A stretch of DNA of 34,495 bases from Fibrobacter sp. (GCA_017530965.1 JAFXLS010000068.1:1-34495), one strand, 5' to 3'; counted from the first letter of the stretch, positions 7,786 through 15,688 are shown. The notes: generated by a model from the sequence alone, not told the origin. Numbers and translations are program-made.

Positions 7786-8425
7786 CGAGCTTCACGAATT
7801 CGCGGCACACGGCTTCGGGATCGGGCTTGCCGAAAATGGCGGAGCCTACCACGAAGATGTTTGCGCCGGCTTCCTTGCAGGCGAGAATGTTGTCGAGTTT
7901 CACGCCACCGTCAATCTGGATATCCAATTCCGGCTTCATCTGGCGAAGTTCGCGAATTTTGTCGAGGCAATAGGGGATGAGACTCTGGCCGCCGAAGCCC
8001 GGATTCACCGACATGATCAGCACCATGTCCACGATGTCGAGCACGTACTTGATGCTTTCCAGCGGAGTTGCCGGATTAATGGCCACGGCAGGCTTGACAC
8101 CGAGTTCCTTAATCTGGTGCAGCAGACGATCTAAGTGGTTTGTGGTTTCGGCGTGCACGCTGATGAGGCTTGCGCCAGCCTTTGCAAATTCACCCACATA
8201 GTTTTCGGGGTTTTCAATCATCAAGTGGCAATCGAGCGGGAGCCTGGTTCCCTTACCTACGCAGGCAGAGATGCCCGGGCCGAAGCTGATGTTTGGGACA
8301 AAGTGTCCGTCCATGATGTCGAGGTGAACAAGGCCGGCGCCACCGTTTTCGATAGCCTTGAGGCCGTTGCCAAGTTCGAGGAAGTTTGCGTTTAAAACGC
8401 TAGGGGCGATGATTTGCTTAAGCAT
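7775..8425 (-). CDS. rpe: Ribulose-phosphate 3-epimerase
   Basis: Interconverts ribulose 5-phosphate and xylulose 5-phosphate in the pentose phosphate pathway; cytoplasmic TIM-barrel metalloenzyme. At 216 residues it has full family length. All signatures are visible: IAPSVLNANF at the N-terminus, HLDIMDGHFVPNISFGP with metal-binding His and Asp, DCHLMIENP, VLIMSVNPGFGGQ, the catalytic Asp in IDGGVKLDN, and the phosphate-binding VVGSAIF. The ATG at 8425 has no ribosome site but sits four bases behind TATATTTG, so the mRNA is probably leaderless. It is transcribed alone, divergent from the CBM48 gene and convergent with the DUF4832 gene. Confidence 0.95.
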   Translation of the reverse strand: MLKQIIAPSVLNANFLELGNGLKAIENGGAGLVHLDIMDGHFVPNISFGPGISACVGKGTRLPLDCHLMIENPENYVGEFAKAGASLISVHAETTNHLDRLLHQIKELGVKPAVAINPATPLESIKYVLDIVDMVLIMSVNPGFGGQSLIPYCLDKIRELRQMKPELDIQIDGGVKLDNILACKEAGANIFVVGSAIFGKPDPEAVCREFVKLVNG

Positions 8426-8502
8426 AGTCCAAATATAGCAAAACTAGACAGGTTGAAAAAAATTTACTATTATTGGCTCCAAACAAAGCAAGGAGATTAA
8501 CA
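8426..8502. promoter_or_regulatory. Divergent promoter region between rpe and the CBM48/H1-like gene
   Basis: Minus strand: TATATT (8437 to 8432) is placed so that +1 falls on the A of the rpe ATG. Plus strand: TAGACA (8445-8450), 17-base spacer, TATTAT (8468-8473), predicted start near 8480, then AGGAG at 8491-8495 seven bases before the ATG at 8503. The two promoters overlap, so expression of the two genes may be linked or mutually exclusive. Confidence 0.6.
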
Positions 8503-8988
8503 ATGTCTAAAGGAACAAAAACTGTAGTTGCCAAGGCCGCTGCCAAGAAGGTTGCTGCTAAGGCTGCTCCGAAGGCCGCCGCTAAGCCCGCTGCCGAAAA
8601 GAAGGCCCCGGCCAAGAAGGCTGTTGCTGCTAAGCCGGCCGCTGAAAAGAAGACCACCGCCAAGCCGGCTGTTAAGAAGGCCGCTCCGAAGGCTGCCGCT
8701 AAGTCCGCGGCCGAAAAAAAGGCTCCCGCTAGCGCTGCCAAGAAGACCGCTGCTAAGGCCGCCAAGAAGGTGACCGTTGTGTTCGAAGCCAACTGCCCGC
8801 TGGCCACCACCGTGTCCGTTGCCGGCTCCTTCAACAACTGGGCTGTCGACAAGGACATGCTGAAGAAGGACAAGAAGACTGGACTCTGGACTGGCAAGAT
8901 CACCCTCGATTCTGGCGATTACGAATACAAGTTCGTTTGCGACGGCCAGTATTGGGACGAAGGCGACAACAAGGTCAAGCACGTCTAA
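8503..8988 (+). CDS. Histone-H1-like Lys/Ala-rich tail fused to a CBM48/AMPK-beta-type glycogen-binding domain
   Basis: 161 residues. Residues 1-90 are nearly all Ala, Lys and Pro, in repeats such as KPAAEKKAPAKK, very like the C-terminal tail of histone H1 and bacterial H1-like DNA-binding proteins. Residues 91-161 match the glycogen-binding early-set domain of AMPK beta subunits: VSVAGSFNNW, then GLWTGKITL, YEYKFVCDGQYW. The tryptophans at 113 and 151 correspond to sugar-stacking positions in that family. The protein stops before the family's last strand. An in-frame TTG exists at 8473, but AGGAG at 8491-8495 selects ATG 8503. Function unknown; by domains it could bind nucleic acid and alpha-glucan. 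The H1 label rests on composition alone. Confidence 0.85.
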   Translation: MSKGTKTVVAKAAAKKVAAKAAPKAAAKPAAEKKAPAKKAVAAKPAAEKKTTAKPAVKKAAPKAAAKSAAEKKAPASAAKKTAAKAAKKVTVVFEANCPLATTVSVAGSFNNWAVDKDMLKKDKKTGLWTGKITLDSGDYEYKFVCDGQYWDEGDNKVKHV

Positions 8989-9029
8989 TTTATATAGATA
9001 GACTCTACGAGTCTAAAAGATATTAGAGA

Positions 9030-9054
9030 CGCCGATAATAATCGGCGCCTTTTT
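9030..9054 (+). terminator. Rho-independent terminator after the CBM48 gene
   Basis: CGCCGAT and ATCGGCG form a 7-bp stem with loop AATA, followed by CC and five T's. A smaller hairpin, AGACTC-TAC-GAGTCT, lies upstream at 9000-9014. Confidence 0.85.
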
Positions 9055-9062
9055 CTTTAAAA

Positions 9063-9100
9063 AAACACCTGGATTTCATTGAACAGAAATCCAGGTGTTT
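9063..9100. terminator. Bidirectional terminator between convergent genes
   Basis: AAACACCTGGATTTC and GAAATCCAGGTGTTT form a perfect 15-bp stem with loop ATTGAACA. T-runs follow on both strands, so it can end both the CBM48 transcript and the minus-strand lipoprotein transcript. Confidence 0.88.
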
Positions 9101-9123
9101 TTCATTTGAAAATATCAGTTTGT

Positions 9124-10500
9124 TTACTTGGAAGCACGCTGCAGCTTGCGAGCAAGCTTGCGAGCGTCCTGGATAAACTGCTTCTTTTCCTTCTTTGCAC
9201 CTTCAGGAGCCACCTTTGCCAATGCGCCATAAACGCTGTAGGAGGAGTTTATGCAAGAGAAGTACTCATCTTGTAAATCAGCGCATACTTCCATGTCTTC
9301 ATACGAAGCGGCGTTATTACATACATTTTCAACGGTTTCGTACAAATCACTGCAGTCATTCGTCACGATATTCTTAGAAGGAGTTCCCTTGGCAAAGAGA
9401 GTATCGAGCAAGGCTTCGGCGCATCTTTCAAAATCCCTTTCGTTGGACTTGGAGTATGCATAGGCAACCGTGAACCTGTTGCCAGCAGCATCTTCCTCAG
9501 TCTCCTTGCTGAAGAATTCACCGTATTCGGCTTTGCAGGTGCTCTTGGTGACTTCGCCAGATTCAGCATCCAGAGAGCAGCTCTTCTTATCGGTAGAAAT
9601 GGTCATTGACAAAGAGCCGTTATCATCGCCATAATCAACATCACCAAACTTGATGGAGAGCGTTTCATTCTTGTACTTGAACGAAATACTTGTCTTGCTC
9701 TGGCTAGCGAGTTCAATGCCGTAGTCCTTAAGTGTAAAAATAAGATCCTTCATGTCAGTGGAGTCTTCCTTGAAAAGTCTGCTGGCATCGGGAATATCGA
9801 TGGAACCGCGACGTAGGTCATCCAGAAGACTGGTCATGAATCTAGAATTCGTGTAGTCGTCAAATTCTGTTTCGCTTTTGATGGAATACTTGACTTTTGC
9901 CGTAAATGACGAACCGGATATTTCAAGATCCACCTGAGGCATTTCACTCATGTCTTCTTCGTCAAGGCAGTTCAAGCGAGCAAGAAGAGTCGGATTCTTT
10001 TCAAGGTCATCCCAAGACTGGATCTGACCAGACTCATACATTCTCTCCGCTTCTTCTTCGGTAAGCTTACCACCCGGAACATCGCTACAGGAGACATAGC
10101 AATAGCTTTCCTTGTCATAGGAACTATATTTACAATTGGTAGATTCCCAGGATCCATCCAGGCTTCCAGCCTTGCCACCCACGAACATCATTCCATATTC
10201 GCTACAATAGCTGAAGCTGCTGCTGCATTCCTGGAATATGATTAAGGTATCGCCCTTAAAATCGTATTTTAAATAGTCCTTGTCTTCTCCGAGATTGACT
10301 TCTCTCCAGTTGTAAGTATTGTTCTCGTTGACGCACATATCCTCGACCATACTGACAGTAGTCACAACGGTCTTGTTCTGCGGGTCTACGACAATTGAAC
10401 CGGACTGTTCATAGGTCAAGCTACTGGAACTGCTGTCGTCGCCACAGGCCATGAACATGGCGGCGGTACCAGCCAGCATAAGATAGAGGGATTTTTTCAT
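9124..10500 (-). CDS. Cys-rich lipoprotein of unknown function
   Basis: 458 residues from the ATG at 10500. The signal peptide MKKSLYLMLAGTAAMFMAC ends in a lipobox with Cys19, followed by the Fibrobacter-typical GDDSSSSS linker. The frame is open further upstream to 10632, but those codons come before the signal peptide; GGAG about nine bases before 10500 supports the chosen start. The mature part is acidic and has a cluster of cysteines (ECSSSFSYC, NCKYSSYDKESYCYVSC), suggesting disulfides and an exported location, with more cysteines near the C-terminus. The basic end (KKEKKQFIQDARKLARKLQRASK) stands out. I recognise no catalytic motif. It is monocistronic and divergent from lysA. Confidence 0.8.
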   Translation of the reverse strand: MKKSLYLMLAGTAAMFMACGDDSSSSSLTYEQSGSIVVDPQNKTVVTTVSMVEDMCVNENNTYNWREVNLGEDKDYLKYDFKGDTLIIFQECSSSFSYCSEYGMMFVGGKAGSLDGSWESTNCKYSSYDKESYCYVSCSDVPGGKLTEEEAERMYESGQIQSWDDLEKNPTLLARLNCLDEEDMSEMPQVDLEISGSSFTAKVKYSIKSETEFDDYTNSRFMTSLLDDLRRGSIDIPDASRLFKEDSTDMKDLIFTLKDYGIELASQSKTSISFKYKNETLSIKFGDVDYGDDNGSLSMTISTDKKSCSLDAESGEVTKSTCKAEYGEFFSKETEEDAAGNRFTVAYAYSKSNERDFERCAEALLDTLFAKGTPSKNIVTNDCSDLYETVENVCNNAASYEDMEVCADLQDEYFSCINSSYSVYGALAKVAPEGAKKEKKQFIQDARKLARKLQRASK

Positions 10501-10772
10501 TATTGTTATCTCCATAAAAAAATATTTTATTGTAAAATAGTATTTATTTCTTTGCACAAAGCAACAAAAGCAAATAAAATGTTGCAAATAGATTACAAAA
10601 CGGGGCCATTGACAACGGCAACAGGTTTTCATTTTGTGTAAAACCTTGCGGTGGAACCAACCCGATGACAGCTGTTTCAGGCTTTCGCTCTCTCATCTAA
10701 TATTCCGCATTATACACTTCACATTTTATAACGGCTGTCTACGCCCTATGAATTTCTATCTTTTACCCCCGT
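10501..10772. promoter_or_regulatory. Divergent intergenic region: lipoprotein (minus) and lysA (plus) promoters
   Basis: 272 bases without a gene. Near lysA, TATCTT (10757-10762) puts +1 about four bases before the ATG. An inverted repeat AGGTTTT/AAAACCT (10623-10629, 10640-10646) and a pair GCAACA/TGTTGC further left could be protein-binding sites. No lysine riboswitch was recognised. The -35 elements are not clear. Confidence 0.35.
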
Positions 10773-12035
10773 ATGGCAAACTATTCTATTCCTCAAGACG
10801 TTTTTGTGAAGGCTGCCGAACAGTACGGCACCCCGCTCTGGATTTATGATCGCGCCACTATCGAAAAGTGCGTGAAGGATGTCCAGGTATTTGACACCGT
10901 TCGCTTCGCCCAGAAGGCATGCCCGAACCTTTCCGTGGTTTCGCTTATCCGTAAGCTCGGCTGCGTCGTCGATGCAGTTTCTGCCGGCGAAATCGTTCGC
11001 GCCCTCAAGGCCGGATTCAAGGGTGGCCAGCAGAAAGGCAAGGCTCCCGAAATTGTCTACACTGCAGACATCTTCGACAAGGACGCTCTTGAACTCGTGA
11101 AGAAGTATGACATCGCTGTGAACGTGGGCTCGCCGGACATGATCCAGCAACTTGCTGATTTCGGCGTGAAGTCCGAACTCACCATCCGCGTGAATCCGGG
11201 CTTTGGCCACGGTCATTCCCGCAAGACCAACACCGGTGGCGACCTTTCCAAGCACGGCATTTGGCACGAACAGATCAAGGACTGCATCAAGATTGCACAA
11301 GCCAACGGCATGTGGATCACGGGCCTGCATATGCATATCGGTTCCGGCACGGACTTTGAACACCTCGCTCAAGTGTGCGATGCCATGGTCGACGCTAGCC
11401 GTCGCCTGGGTTCTCACTTGCGCACCATCAGTGCAGGGGGCGGCCTCCCGATTCCATATCACGAAGAAGACAAGGGCAACCGCATCGACGTGAACGCTTA
11501 CTACAAGCTGTGGGACGACGCCCGCAAGCGCATTCAGCAGAGTATCGGCCACGAGGTTCACCTTGAAGTGGAACCGGGTCGTTACCTAGTGGCCGAAAGC
11601 GGTTACCTGATAGCTGAAATCCGCGCCGTCAAGAAGCAGGGTGACAACCTGTTCTACCTGGTAGATGCCGGCTTTACCGACCTCGTTCGCCCGAGTTTCT
11701 ACGGTAGCTATCATGCCATCTCGATTATTGCCCGCGACGGTCGCGAACTGAACGAAACGGTGGACGCCATTGTCGCAGGCCCGCTCTGCGAATCCGGCGA
11801 CGTGTTCACGCAGGAAGAAGGCGGCTTCGTGGTGACCCGCAAGCTCCCGAAGGCCCAGGTGGGCGACCTGCTGGTTCTCCATGACGCTGGCGCCTACGGT
11901 GCCGCCATGAGCAGCAACTACAACAGCCGCCGTTACGCCGCCGAAACCATGTACACCAACGGTGAACTGAAGGTCGTGCGCGAACGCCAGACTTTTGAGC
12001 AGTTGATGCAGAACGACAGGATTATCGATTTCTAA
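10773..12035 (+). CDS. lysA: Diaminopimelate decarboxylase
   Basis: Decarboxylates meso-diaminopimelate to L-lysine, the last step of lysine biosynthesis; cytoplasmic, PLP-dependent, usually dimeric. At 420 residues it has family length. Visible: the PLP lysine in RFAQKACPNL (Lys48), DAVSAGEI, the histidines in GLHMHIGSG, the phosphate-binding ISAGGGLPIPY, the EPGRYLVAE motif, the active-site cysteine in CESGDVF, and GAYGAAMSSNYN near the end. The ATG at 10773 has no ribosome site and lies just behind a -10-like TATCTT, so translation may be leaderless or have a very short leader. Monocistronic, with its own terminator. Confidence 0.92.
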   Translation: MANYSIPQDVFVKAAEQYGTPLWIYDRATIEKCVKDVQVFDTVRFAQKACPNLSVVSLIRKLGCVVDAVSAGEIVRALKAGFKGGQQKGKAPEIVYTADIFDKDALELVKKYDIAVNVGSPDMIQQLADFGVKSELTIRVNPGFGHGHSRKTNTGGDLSKHGIWHEQIKDCIKIAQANGMWITGLHMHIGSGTDFEHLAQVCDAMVDASRRLGSHLRTISAGGGLPIPYHEEDKGNRIDVNAYYKLWDDARKRIQQSIGHEVHLEVEPGRYLVAESGYLIAEIRAVKKQGDNLFYLVDAGFTDLVRPSFYGSYHAISIIARDGRELNETVDAIVAGPLCESGDVFTQEEGGFVVTRKLPKAQVGDLLVLHDAGAYGAAMSSNYNSRRYAAETMYTNGELKVVRERQTFEQLMQNDRIIDF

Positions 12036-12086
12036 TTCAATAACATAAAATCAATCCTTAGTGAATAAGGCATTGAAGAATTTCAA

Positions 12087-12114
12087 AACCGGCAATTTGA
12101 TTTGTCGGTTTTTT
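12087..12114 (+). terminator. Rho-independent terminator of lysA
   Basis: AACCGGCAA and TTGTCGGTT form a 9-bp stem (one G-U pair) with loop TTTGAT, running into a six-T tract. The -10 of the next gene begins three bases after the T-run. Confidence 0.85.
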
Positions 12115-12117
12115 ATT

Positions 12118-12130
12118 TAAATTTGCAAAC
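12118..12130 (+). promoter_or_regulatory. Predicted leaderless promoter (-10) of the double-FISUMP gene
   Basis: TAAATTTG at 12118-12125 matches TAnnTTTG. A start seven bases after TAAATT falls one base before the ATG at 12131. No Shine-Dalgarno sequence is present. A TTTG at 12096-12099 in the terminator loop could serve as the upstream element. Confidence 0.5.
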
Positions 12131-13462
12131 ATGAAAAACGTTGTTTTGAAAGTTTTATTTTGTCTAATTCCATTCGTCTTTGTTGCCTGCGGCAACGATT
12201 CAAGTGAATCCTCCCCTAACGAAGCTAGCGTCAACCAAGGCGACGAACCGGGAAGCACTTTGGCAAAACCATGTAATGACAATGGTGTCAACAACTGTGT
12301 ATATGGAACGCTAGAAGATGCCCGTGACGGCAAGGTCTACAGGACCATAACCATCGGGAACCAGGAATGGATGGCCGAAAATCTGAATTTTGCCGCCCAC
12401 AACAGCTTTTGTATTCAAAAGGATAATTGCAAGGAGAACGGCCGTCTCTATTCCTTCGGCGCCGTTTACGACACCAGTTCTACCCACTGCGTATACGAAA
12501 AGCGCTGCGATGTCGAAACGCCTATTCAGGGCGTATGCCCTTCGGGCTGGCATGTTCCTTCATTGGAAGAATGGAAAAGTCTTTTCCGCGCAGTAGGCGG
12601 GAAAAAAGGCATAAAGCTCCTTTTTAAGGATAGCGCATGGGGGGATGAATTTTCTTATCATGACGCTTACGGATTTGGCTTGGCACCGTCTCCCAAGCAG
12701 GACTTATACTCGCGGCAAGAGTTCGTGGTACTCGCATACGAGTATAATTCGCAAGATGGTTATGAAGATATGACAGGCTACCGCTCTATTGATCAAGATG
12801 CCATGGGGAGTTTCATTGGCGGTTACGATTACTTTATACCTCTCGGGTTCAATGTTCGCTGTCTGCGGAACAAGGAAGGCGAAACCGGAACAACCAGCCA
12901 GATGGTGGCAGAAACGGAAACGCGTACCAAGGCATGGGACTACTTGAATCCGACAATTGAATACGGAACAATGGAAGATTCTCGTGACGGCCAGGTTTAC
13001 AAGACCGTGATGATGGGCGAAGATACATGGATGGCCCAGAACCTGAACTACAATACCGGCGATGGGCAAAGCACCTGCTTCAATGACGAAGACGCATCCT
13101 GCGAAAAGTTCGGTCGTCTTTATACTAGGGAACTCGTGCGCTCTGAAGACGTGTGCCCGGCCGGATGGCATATCCCTACCAGCGAGGAATGGTATGCGGT
13201 AATGACGCTTACCAAGATTGATGGTAAAGCTTATGAGTCCCGTCTTTTTGCGAAGGATGCATGGTACAAGCTTTATCCGGATTCCATCGAAACGAGCGAC
13301 GAATTCGGATTTTCAGCGCTTCCTGCCGGAAACCTCTATACCGAAACAATTTTTGCCGAAGAGAAAGGATATATTACCACCTTTTCCACTCATTCTTCCA
13401 ATATCAGGATTTCAAATGATTCCCTTGTTTCCGTCCGCTGTGTGATGAATGAGGAAAAATAG
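12131..13462 (+). CDS. Lipoprotein with two FISUMP domains
   Basis: 443 residues. The signal peptide ends in FVAC with Cys20, followed by a GNDSSESS linker. Two copies of the Fibrobacter succinogenes major paralogous domain follow. Copy one is about residues 58-250 (YGTLEDARDGKVYRTITIG, EWMAENLNF, VCPSGWHVPSLEEW, FNVRCLRN); copy two is about 275-443 (YGTMEDSRDGQVYKTVMMG, TWMAQNLNY, VCPAGWHIPTSEEW, SVRCVMNEEK). Each has the paired Cys and the C-P-x-G-W-H-[VI]-P core. FISUMP proteins are abundant surface or secreted proteins in Fibrobacter; their activity is not established to my knowledge. Monocistronic; the copies have clearly diverged. Confidence 0.9.
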   Translation: MKNVVLKVLFCLIPFVFVACGNDSSESSPNEASVNQGDEPGSTLAKPCNDNGVNNCVYGTLEDARDGKVYRTITIGNQEWMAENLNFAAHNSFCIQKDNCKENGRLYSFGAVYDTSSTHCVYEKRCDVETPIQGVCPSGWHVPSLEEWKSLFRAVGGKKGIKLLFKDSAWGDEFSYHDAYGFGLAPSPKQDLYSRQEFVVLAYEYNSQDGYEDMTGYRSIDQDAMGSFIGGYDYFIPLGFNVRCLRNKEGETGTTSQMVAETETRTKAWDYLNPTIEYGTMEDSRDGQVYKTVMMGEDTWMAQNLNYNTGDGQSTCFNDEDASCEKFGRLYTRELVRSEDVCPAGWHIPTSEEWYAVMTLTKIDGKAYESRLFAKDAWYKLYPDSIETSDEFGFSALPAGNLYTETIFAEEKGYITTFSTHSSNIRISNDSLVSVRCVMNEEK

Positions 13463-13491
13463 GCAAACCCCTTTTAGAAGACTATTATAAG

Positions 13492-13520
13492 TTGAAACTG
13501 CTGTAGATTCTATCTATATT
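13492..13520 (+). promoter_or_regulatory. Promoter of the PRPP synthetase-like gene
   Basis: TTGAAA (13492-13497), 17-base spacer, TATATT (13515-13520), followed by TG. The predicted start is near 13527, giving a leader of about 36 bases to the ATG at 13563. Confidence 0.7.
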
Positions 13521-13562
13521 TGTGCCAACCCAATGGTTCAACCTCAACATCAAGGCGTAATT

Positions 13563-14729
13563 ATGTCTGATCGTTTTATCGTGACCGGAAACTTCACCGA
13601 TGATCCGTTCGCCATCGACATGGCGCAGTACATCGGTCTCCGTGAAGATATTTCCGACGTGGTCTCCTTGAAGACCTTCGCAAACTCCGAATTCTGCCCC
13701 CGCTACATGCTCGACGTGGACGATATGGAACATATCGGCCGTCGCCTGGAAGGCAAGATCGTTTTGATTTGCTCGGTTTCGAACCATGAACGCAGCCGTA
13801 ACGACTACGCCATGCGTAACTGCATTTTGGCCCGCGCCGCTAAGGACAACGGTGCCGAACAGGTGGTGCTCGTGGAACCCGATTTGTTCTACAGCGCTCA
13901 GGACCGCGGTCCGCACCGCGTTGGTCCGCTCGAAAAGGATCGTCCGGACATCGACCTCAAGAAGTTCGACGGCCAGGCCTTCACGAGCCACCTCTACGCC
14001 GAACTTTTGAAGACCGCCGGCGTGGATGCCGTCGTGACTTGCCACAACCACAGTGTCAAGGTTCAGAACCTCTTTAACGAAGTGTTCGAAGGCAACTTCC
14101 ACAACCTGATTCCGACCGACGTCTACGCTCACTACATCAAGAGCAGCAACTTTGTTCAGACCGGTAAGGACGGCAACAACCTCGTAATCGTCTCTCCGGA
14201 CAAGGGCGCACGCCCGTTCATGAATGCTGTTTACGATGCTTTGCAGCTCCCTGAATGCAAGCGCGTGGTGATGGACAAGGTCCGTACCGGCGAACGTGAA
14301 ATCAGCATGACCTTTAACCCGGAACTTTCCGACATCAGCATCGAAGAAATCGAAGGCAAGGACGTGATCGTGTTCGATGACATGGTGCGTACCGGTACGA
14401 CGATCGTGCAGTGCTGTGAACATATCAAGAAGGGTAACCCGAACCGCGTTTGCTTCGGTGTGACGCACTTCCACACCAGTGCCGAAGCTCGTGAAAAGCT
14501 GAACAGCCCGGCTATCGACGAAATCCTCACGACTTCGACCCTCCCGGATATCATGAACCGTGACTGCCAGGGTCGTCTGCGCAAGAAGCTCACCGTGCTC
14601 AAGCTCGGTAAGTGGATTGCTCGTCACGTGATGCAGATGTACGGCATGGACGATGGCCGCTTCGAAAAGGACTTCTACAAGATCGATATGTCCTCGAAGA
14701 ACCCGCGTTGGCCCCCTCAGTTCTTTTAA
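13563..14729 (+). CDS. Ribose-phosphate pyrophosphokinase (PRPP synthetase)-like protein
   Basis: Predicted to make PRPP from ribose 5-phosphate and ATP for nucleotide, His and Trp synthesis. 388 residues, longer than the usual 310-320. Family landmarks are present but diverged: VVLVEPDLFYSAQDRGPH aligns with the ATP-binding pyrimidine/purine loop region, VTCHNHSVKVQNLF with the TVDLHAPQIQGFF-type segment, VSPDKGA with VSPDVGG, and the PRPP loop VIVFDDMVRTGTT (residues 269-280) with VDDMIDTGGT. An upstream in-frame ATG at 13533 exists, but AAGG before 13563 favours the later start. Monocistronic with its own promoter and terminator. It could be the housekeeping enzyme or a divergent paralogue, so no gene symbol is given. 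Confidence 0.82.
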   Translation: MSDRFIVTGNFTDDPFAIDMAQYIGLREDISDVVSLKTFANSEFCPRYMLDVDDMEHIGRRLEGKIVLICSVSNHERSRNDYAMRNCILARAAKDNGAEQVVLVEPDLFYSAQDRGPHRVGPLEKDRPDIDLKKFDGQAFTSHLYAELLKTAGVDAVVTCHNHSVKVQNLFNEVFEGNFHNLIPTDVYAHYIKSSNFVQTGKDGNNLVIVSPDKGARPFMNAVYDALQLPECKRVVMDKVRTGEREISMTFNPELSDISIEEIEGKDVIVFDDMVRTGTTIVQCCEHIKKGNPNRVCFGVTHFHTSAEAREKLNSPAIDEILTTSTLPDIMNRDCQGRLRKKLTVLKLGKWIARHVMQMYGMDDGRFEKDFYKIDMSSKNPRWPPQFF

Positions 14730-14763
14730 TTTGTAAATATTACTAAACAAACAAAGTATAAAT

Positions 14764-14796
14764 CCCAAAATGAGTCCTCATTTTGGGGTTTATTTT
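14764..14796 (+). terminator. Rho-independent terminator of the PRPP synthetase-like gene
   Basis: CCCAAAATGA and TCATTTTGGG form a perfect 10-bp stem with loop GTCC, followed by GTTTATTTT. Confidence 0.85.
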
Positions 14797-14901
14797 CGCA
14801 TTACCGCACATTTGATAATTTTTTTTGAAAAAAAATGTCCACATTTAAGATTTTTAATCTATTTTGTCGTCACACTTTTATTTAACCAAGGAGTAAACAA
14901 A

Positions 14902-15609
14902 ATGTTCTCTAAAAAGATTCTTTTCCCCATGGCCGCTATTGCAATGGCTTCTTTCGTTGCTTGCGGCGACGATAGTTCCTCTGGTGCATCGGATTCCAAC
15001 GTAGCTCCGGCCAGCATTCCGACCTTCATGGACATCGACAAGTATGAATGTTCCGCAACAGTGAACAAGTGCGCCAAGATTTACATTGAAGACAAGAAAG
15101 ACACGATGCAGTGCGATGGCGTGAATGCCTGGAGATCTCTGATTACCGGTCCTCTTGCCGCTTGCGAAACGGCTCCGGCCGCCGATACTCCGGCTGATCC
15201 GGCTGCTGAAACTCCGGCTGATCCGGCCGCTGAAACTCCGGCTGACCCGGCTGCTGAAACCCCGGCTGACCCGGCTGCTGAAACCCCGGCTGATCCGGCC
15301 GCTGAAACCCCGGCTGATCCGGCCGCTGAAACCCCGGCTGATCCGGCCGCTGAAACTCCGGCTGATCCGGAAGTTGGCCCCGTTGGTCCGGTTGCTGGCG
15401 ACAAGGTGTACTGCTCCAAGGAAGGCACCTGTGTCGAAGGCCCCGCCGCTGCAGCAGACAACTGCACCGCTCAAGGTGGCGAACTTGTGGATGCCTGCCC
15501 CGCCGGTGGCTATGCATGCGATATGCCTGAACAGGGCGTAACGATGTACTTCTACGGCGAAGGTGCTGAAGAATCCTGCGCCTTTATAAAGGGCATTGCA
15601 AATATGTAA
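14902..15609 (+). CDS. Lipoprotein with Ala/Asp/Pro/Glu repeat stalk
   Basis: 235 residues. The signal peptide ends SFVAC (Cys21) and is followed by GDDSSSG. A short domain with cysteines (YECSATVNKCAKIYIEDKK) precedes a stalk of seven exact eight-residue repeats, ADPAAETP. A C-terminal Cys-rich domain follows (YCSKEGTCVEG, NCTAQGGELVDACPAGGYAC). The start is the ATG at 14902 behind AAGGAG; the frame is open back to 14770, but that lies inside the upstream terminator hairpin. The stalk probably carries the C-terminal domain away from the outer membrane. No enzymatic motif is seen. A possible -10, TATTTT, lies at 14860-14865. Confidence 0.85.
   Translation: MFSKKILFPMAAIAMASFVACGDDSSSGASDSNVAPASIPTFMDIDKYECSATVNKCAKIYIEDKKDTMQCDGVNAWRSLITGPLAACETAPAADTPADPAAETPADPAAETPADPAAETPADPAAETPADPAAETPADPAAETPADPAAETPADPEVGPVGPVAGDKVYCSKEGTCVEGPAAAADNCTAQGGELVDACPAGGYACDMPEQGVTMYFYGEGAEESCAFIKGIANM
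15193..15360 (+). repeat. Seven tandem 24-bp units coding ADPAAETP
   Basis: Seven head-to-tail 24-base units starting GCTGA[TC]CCGGC, with only synonymous C/T changes between units. The near identity indicates recent expansion or ongoing homogenisation, and copy number is likely to vary between strains. Confidence 0.95.
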
Positions 15610-15638
15610 TTTTTCCTGAATTTTCAGGTACATCTAAA

Positions 15639-15665
15639 AAGGCTCCCCTTAAACAGGGGAGCCTT
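15639..15665 (-). terminator. Terminator, best oriented for the minus-strand transporter operon
   Basis: AAGGCTCCCCT and AGGGGAGCCTT form a perfect 11-bp stem with a five-base loop. On the minus strand it is followed by TTTTTAG; on the plus strand by ACTTGTTCT, so it may also act weakly for the lipoprotein upstream. Confidence 0.8.
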
Positions 15666-15688
15666 ACTTGTTCTAGAGGGAGTACTAA

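Noticed and set aside
7727..8395. Plus-strand frames opposite rpe (7727-8134, 7977-8201, 8135-8395)
   Set aside because: They are shadows of rpe, which has every family motif on the minus strand.
10501..10632. Upstream extension of the minus-strand lipoprotein to 10632
   Set aside because: It would put 44 residues before a complete lipoprotein signal peptide; the ribosome site points to 10500.
10501..10772. Lysine riboswitch upstream of lysA
   Set aside because: No conserved lysine-aptamer structure could be recognised, and the predicted transcript start is only a few bases before the ATG.
13533..13562. Earlier start for the PRPP synthetase-like gene
   Set aside because: No ribosome site in front of 13533; AAGG precedes 13563, and the extra residues (MVQPQHQGVI) look non-native.
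14770..14901. Upstream extension of the repeat-stalk lipoprotein to an ATG at 14770
   Set aside because: That ATG is inside the terminator stem at 14764-14787, and the signal peptide with AAGGAG begins at 14902.
15193..15360. CRISPR-like regular repeat
   Set aside because: The 24-bp units are directly adjacent with no spacers and encode an in-frame peptide repeat.
15081..15541. Open frames in other phases and on the other strand across the 24-bp array (for example 15155-15541 plus, 15081-15467 minus)
   Set aside because: A 24-bp repeat without stops is open in several frames; only the lipoprotein frame has a start, ribosome site and signal peptide.
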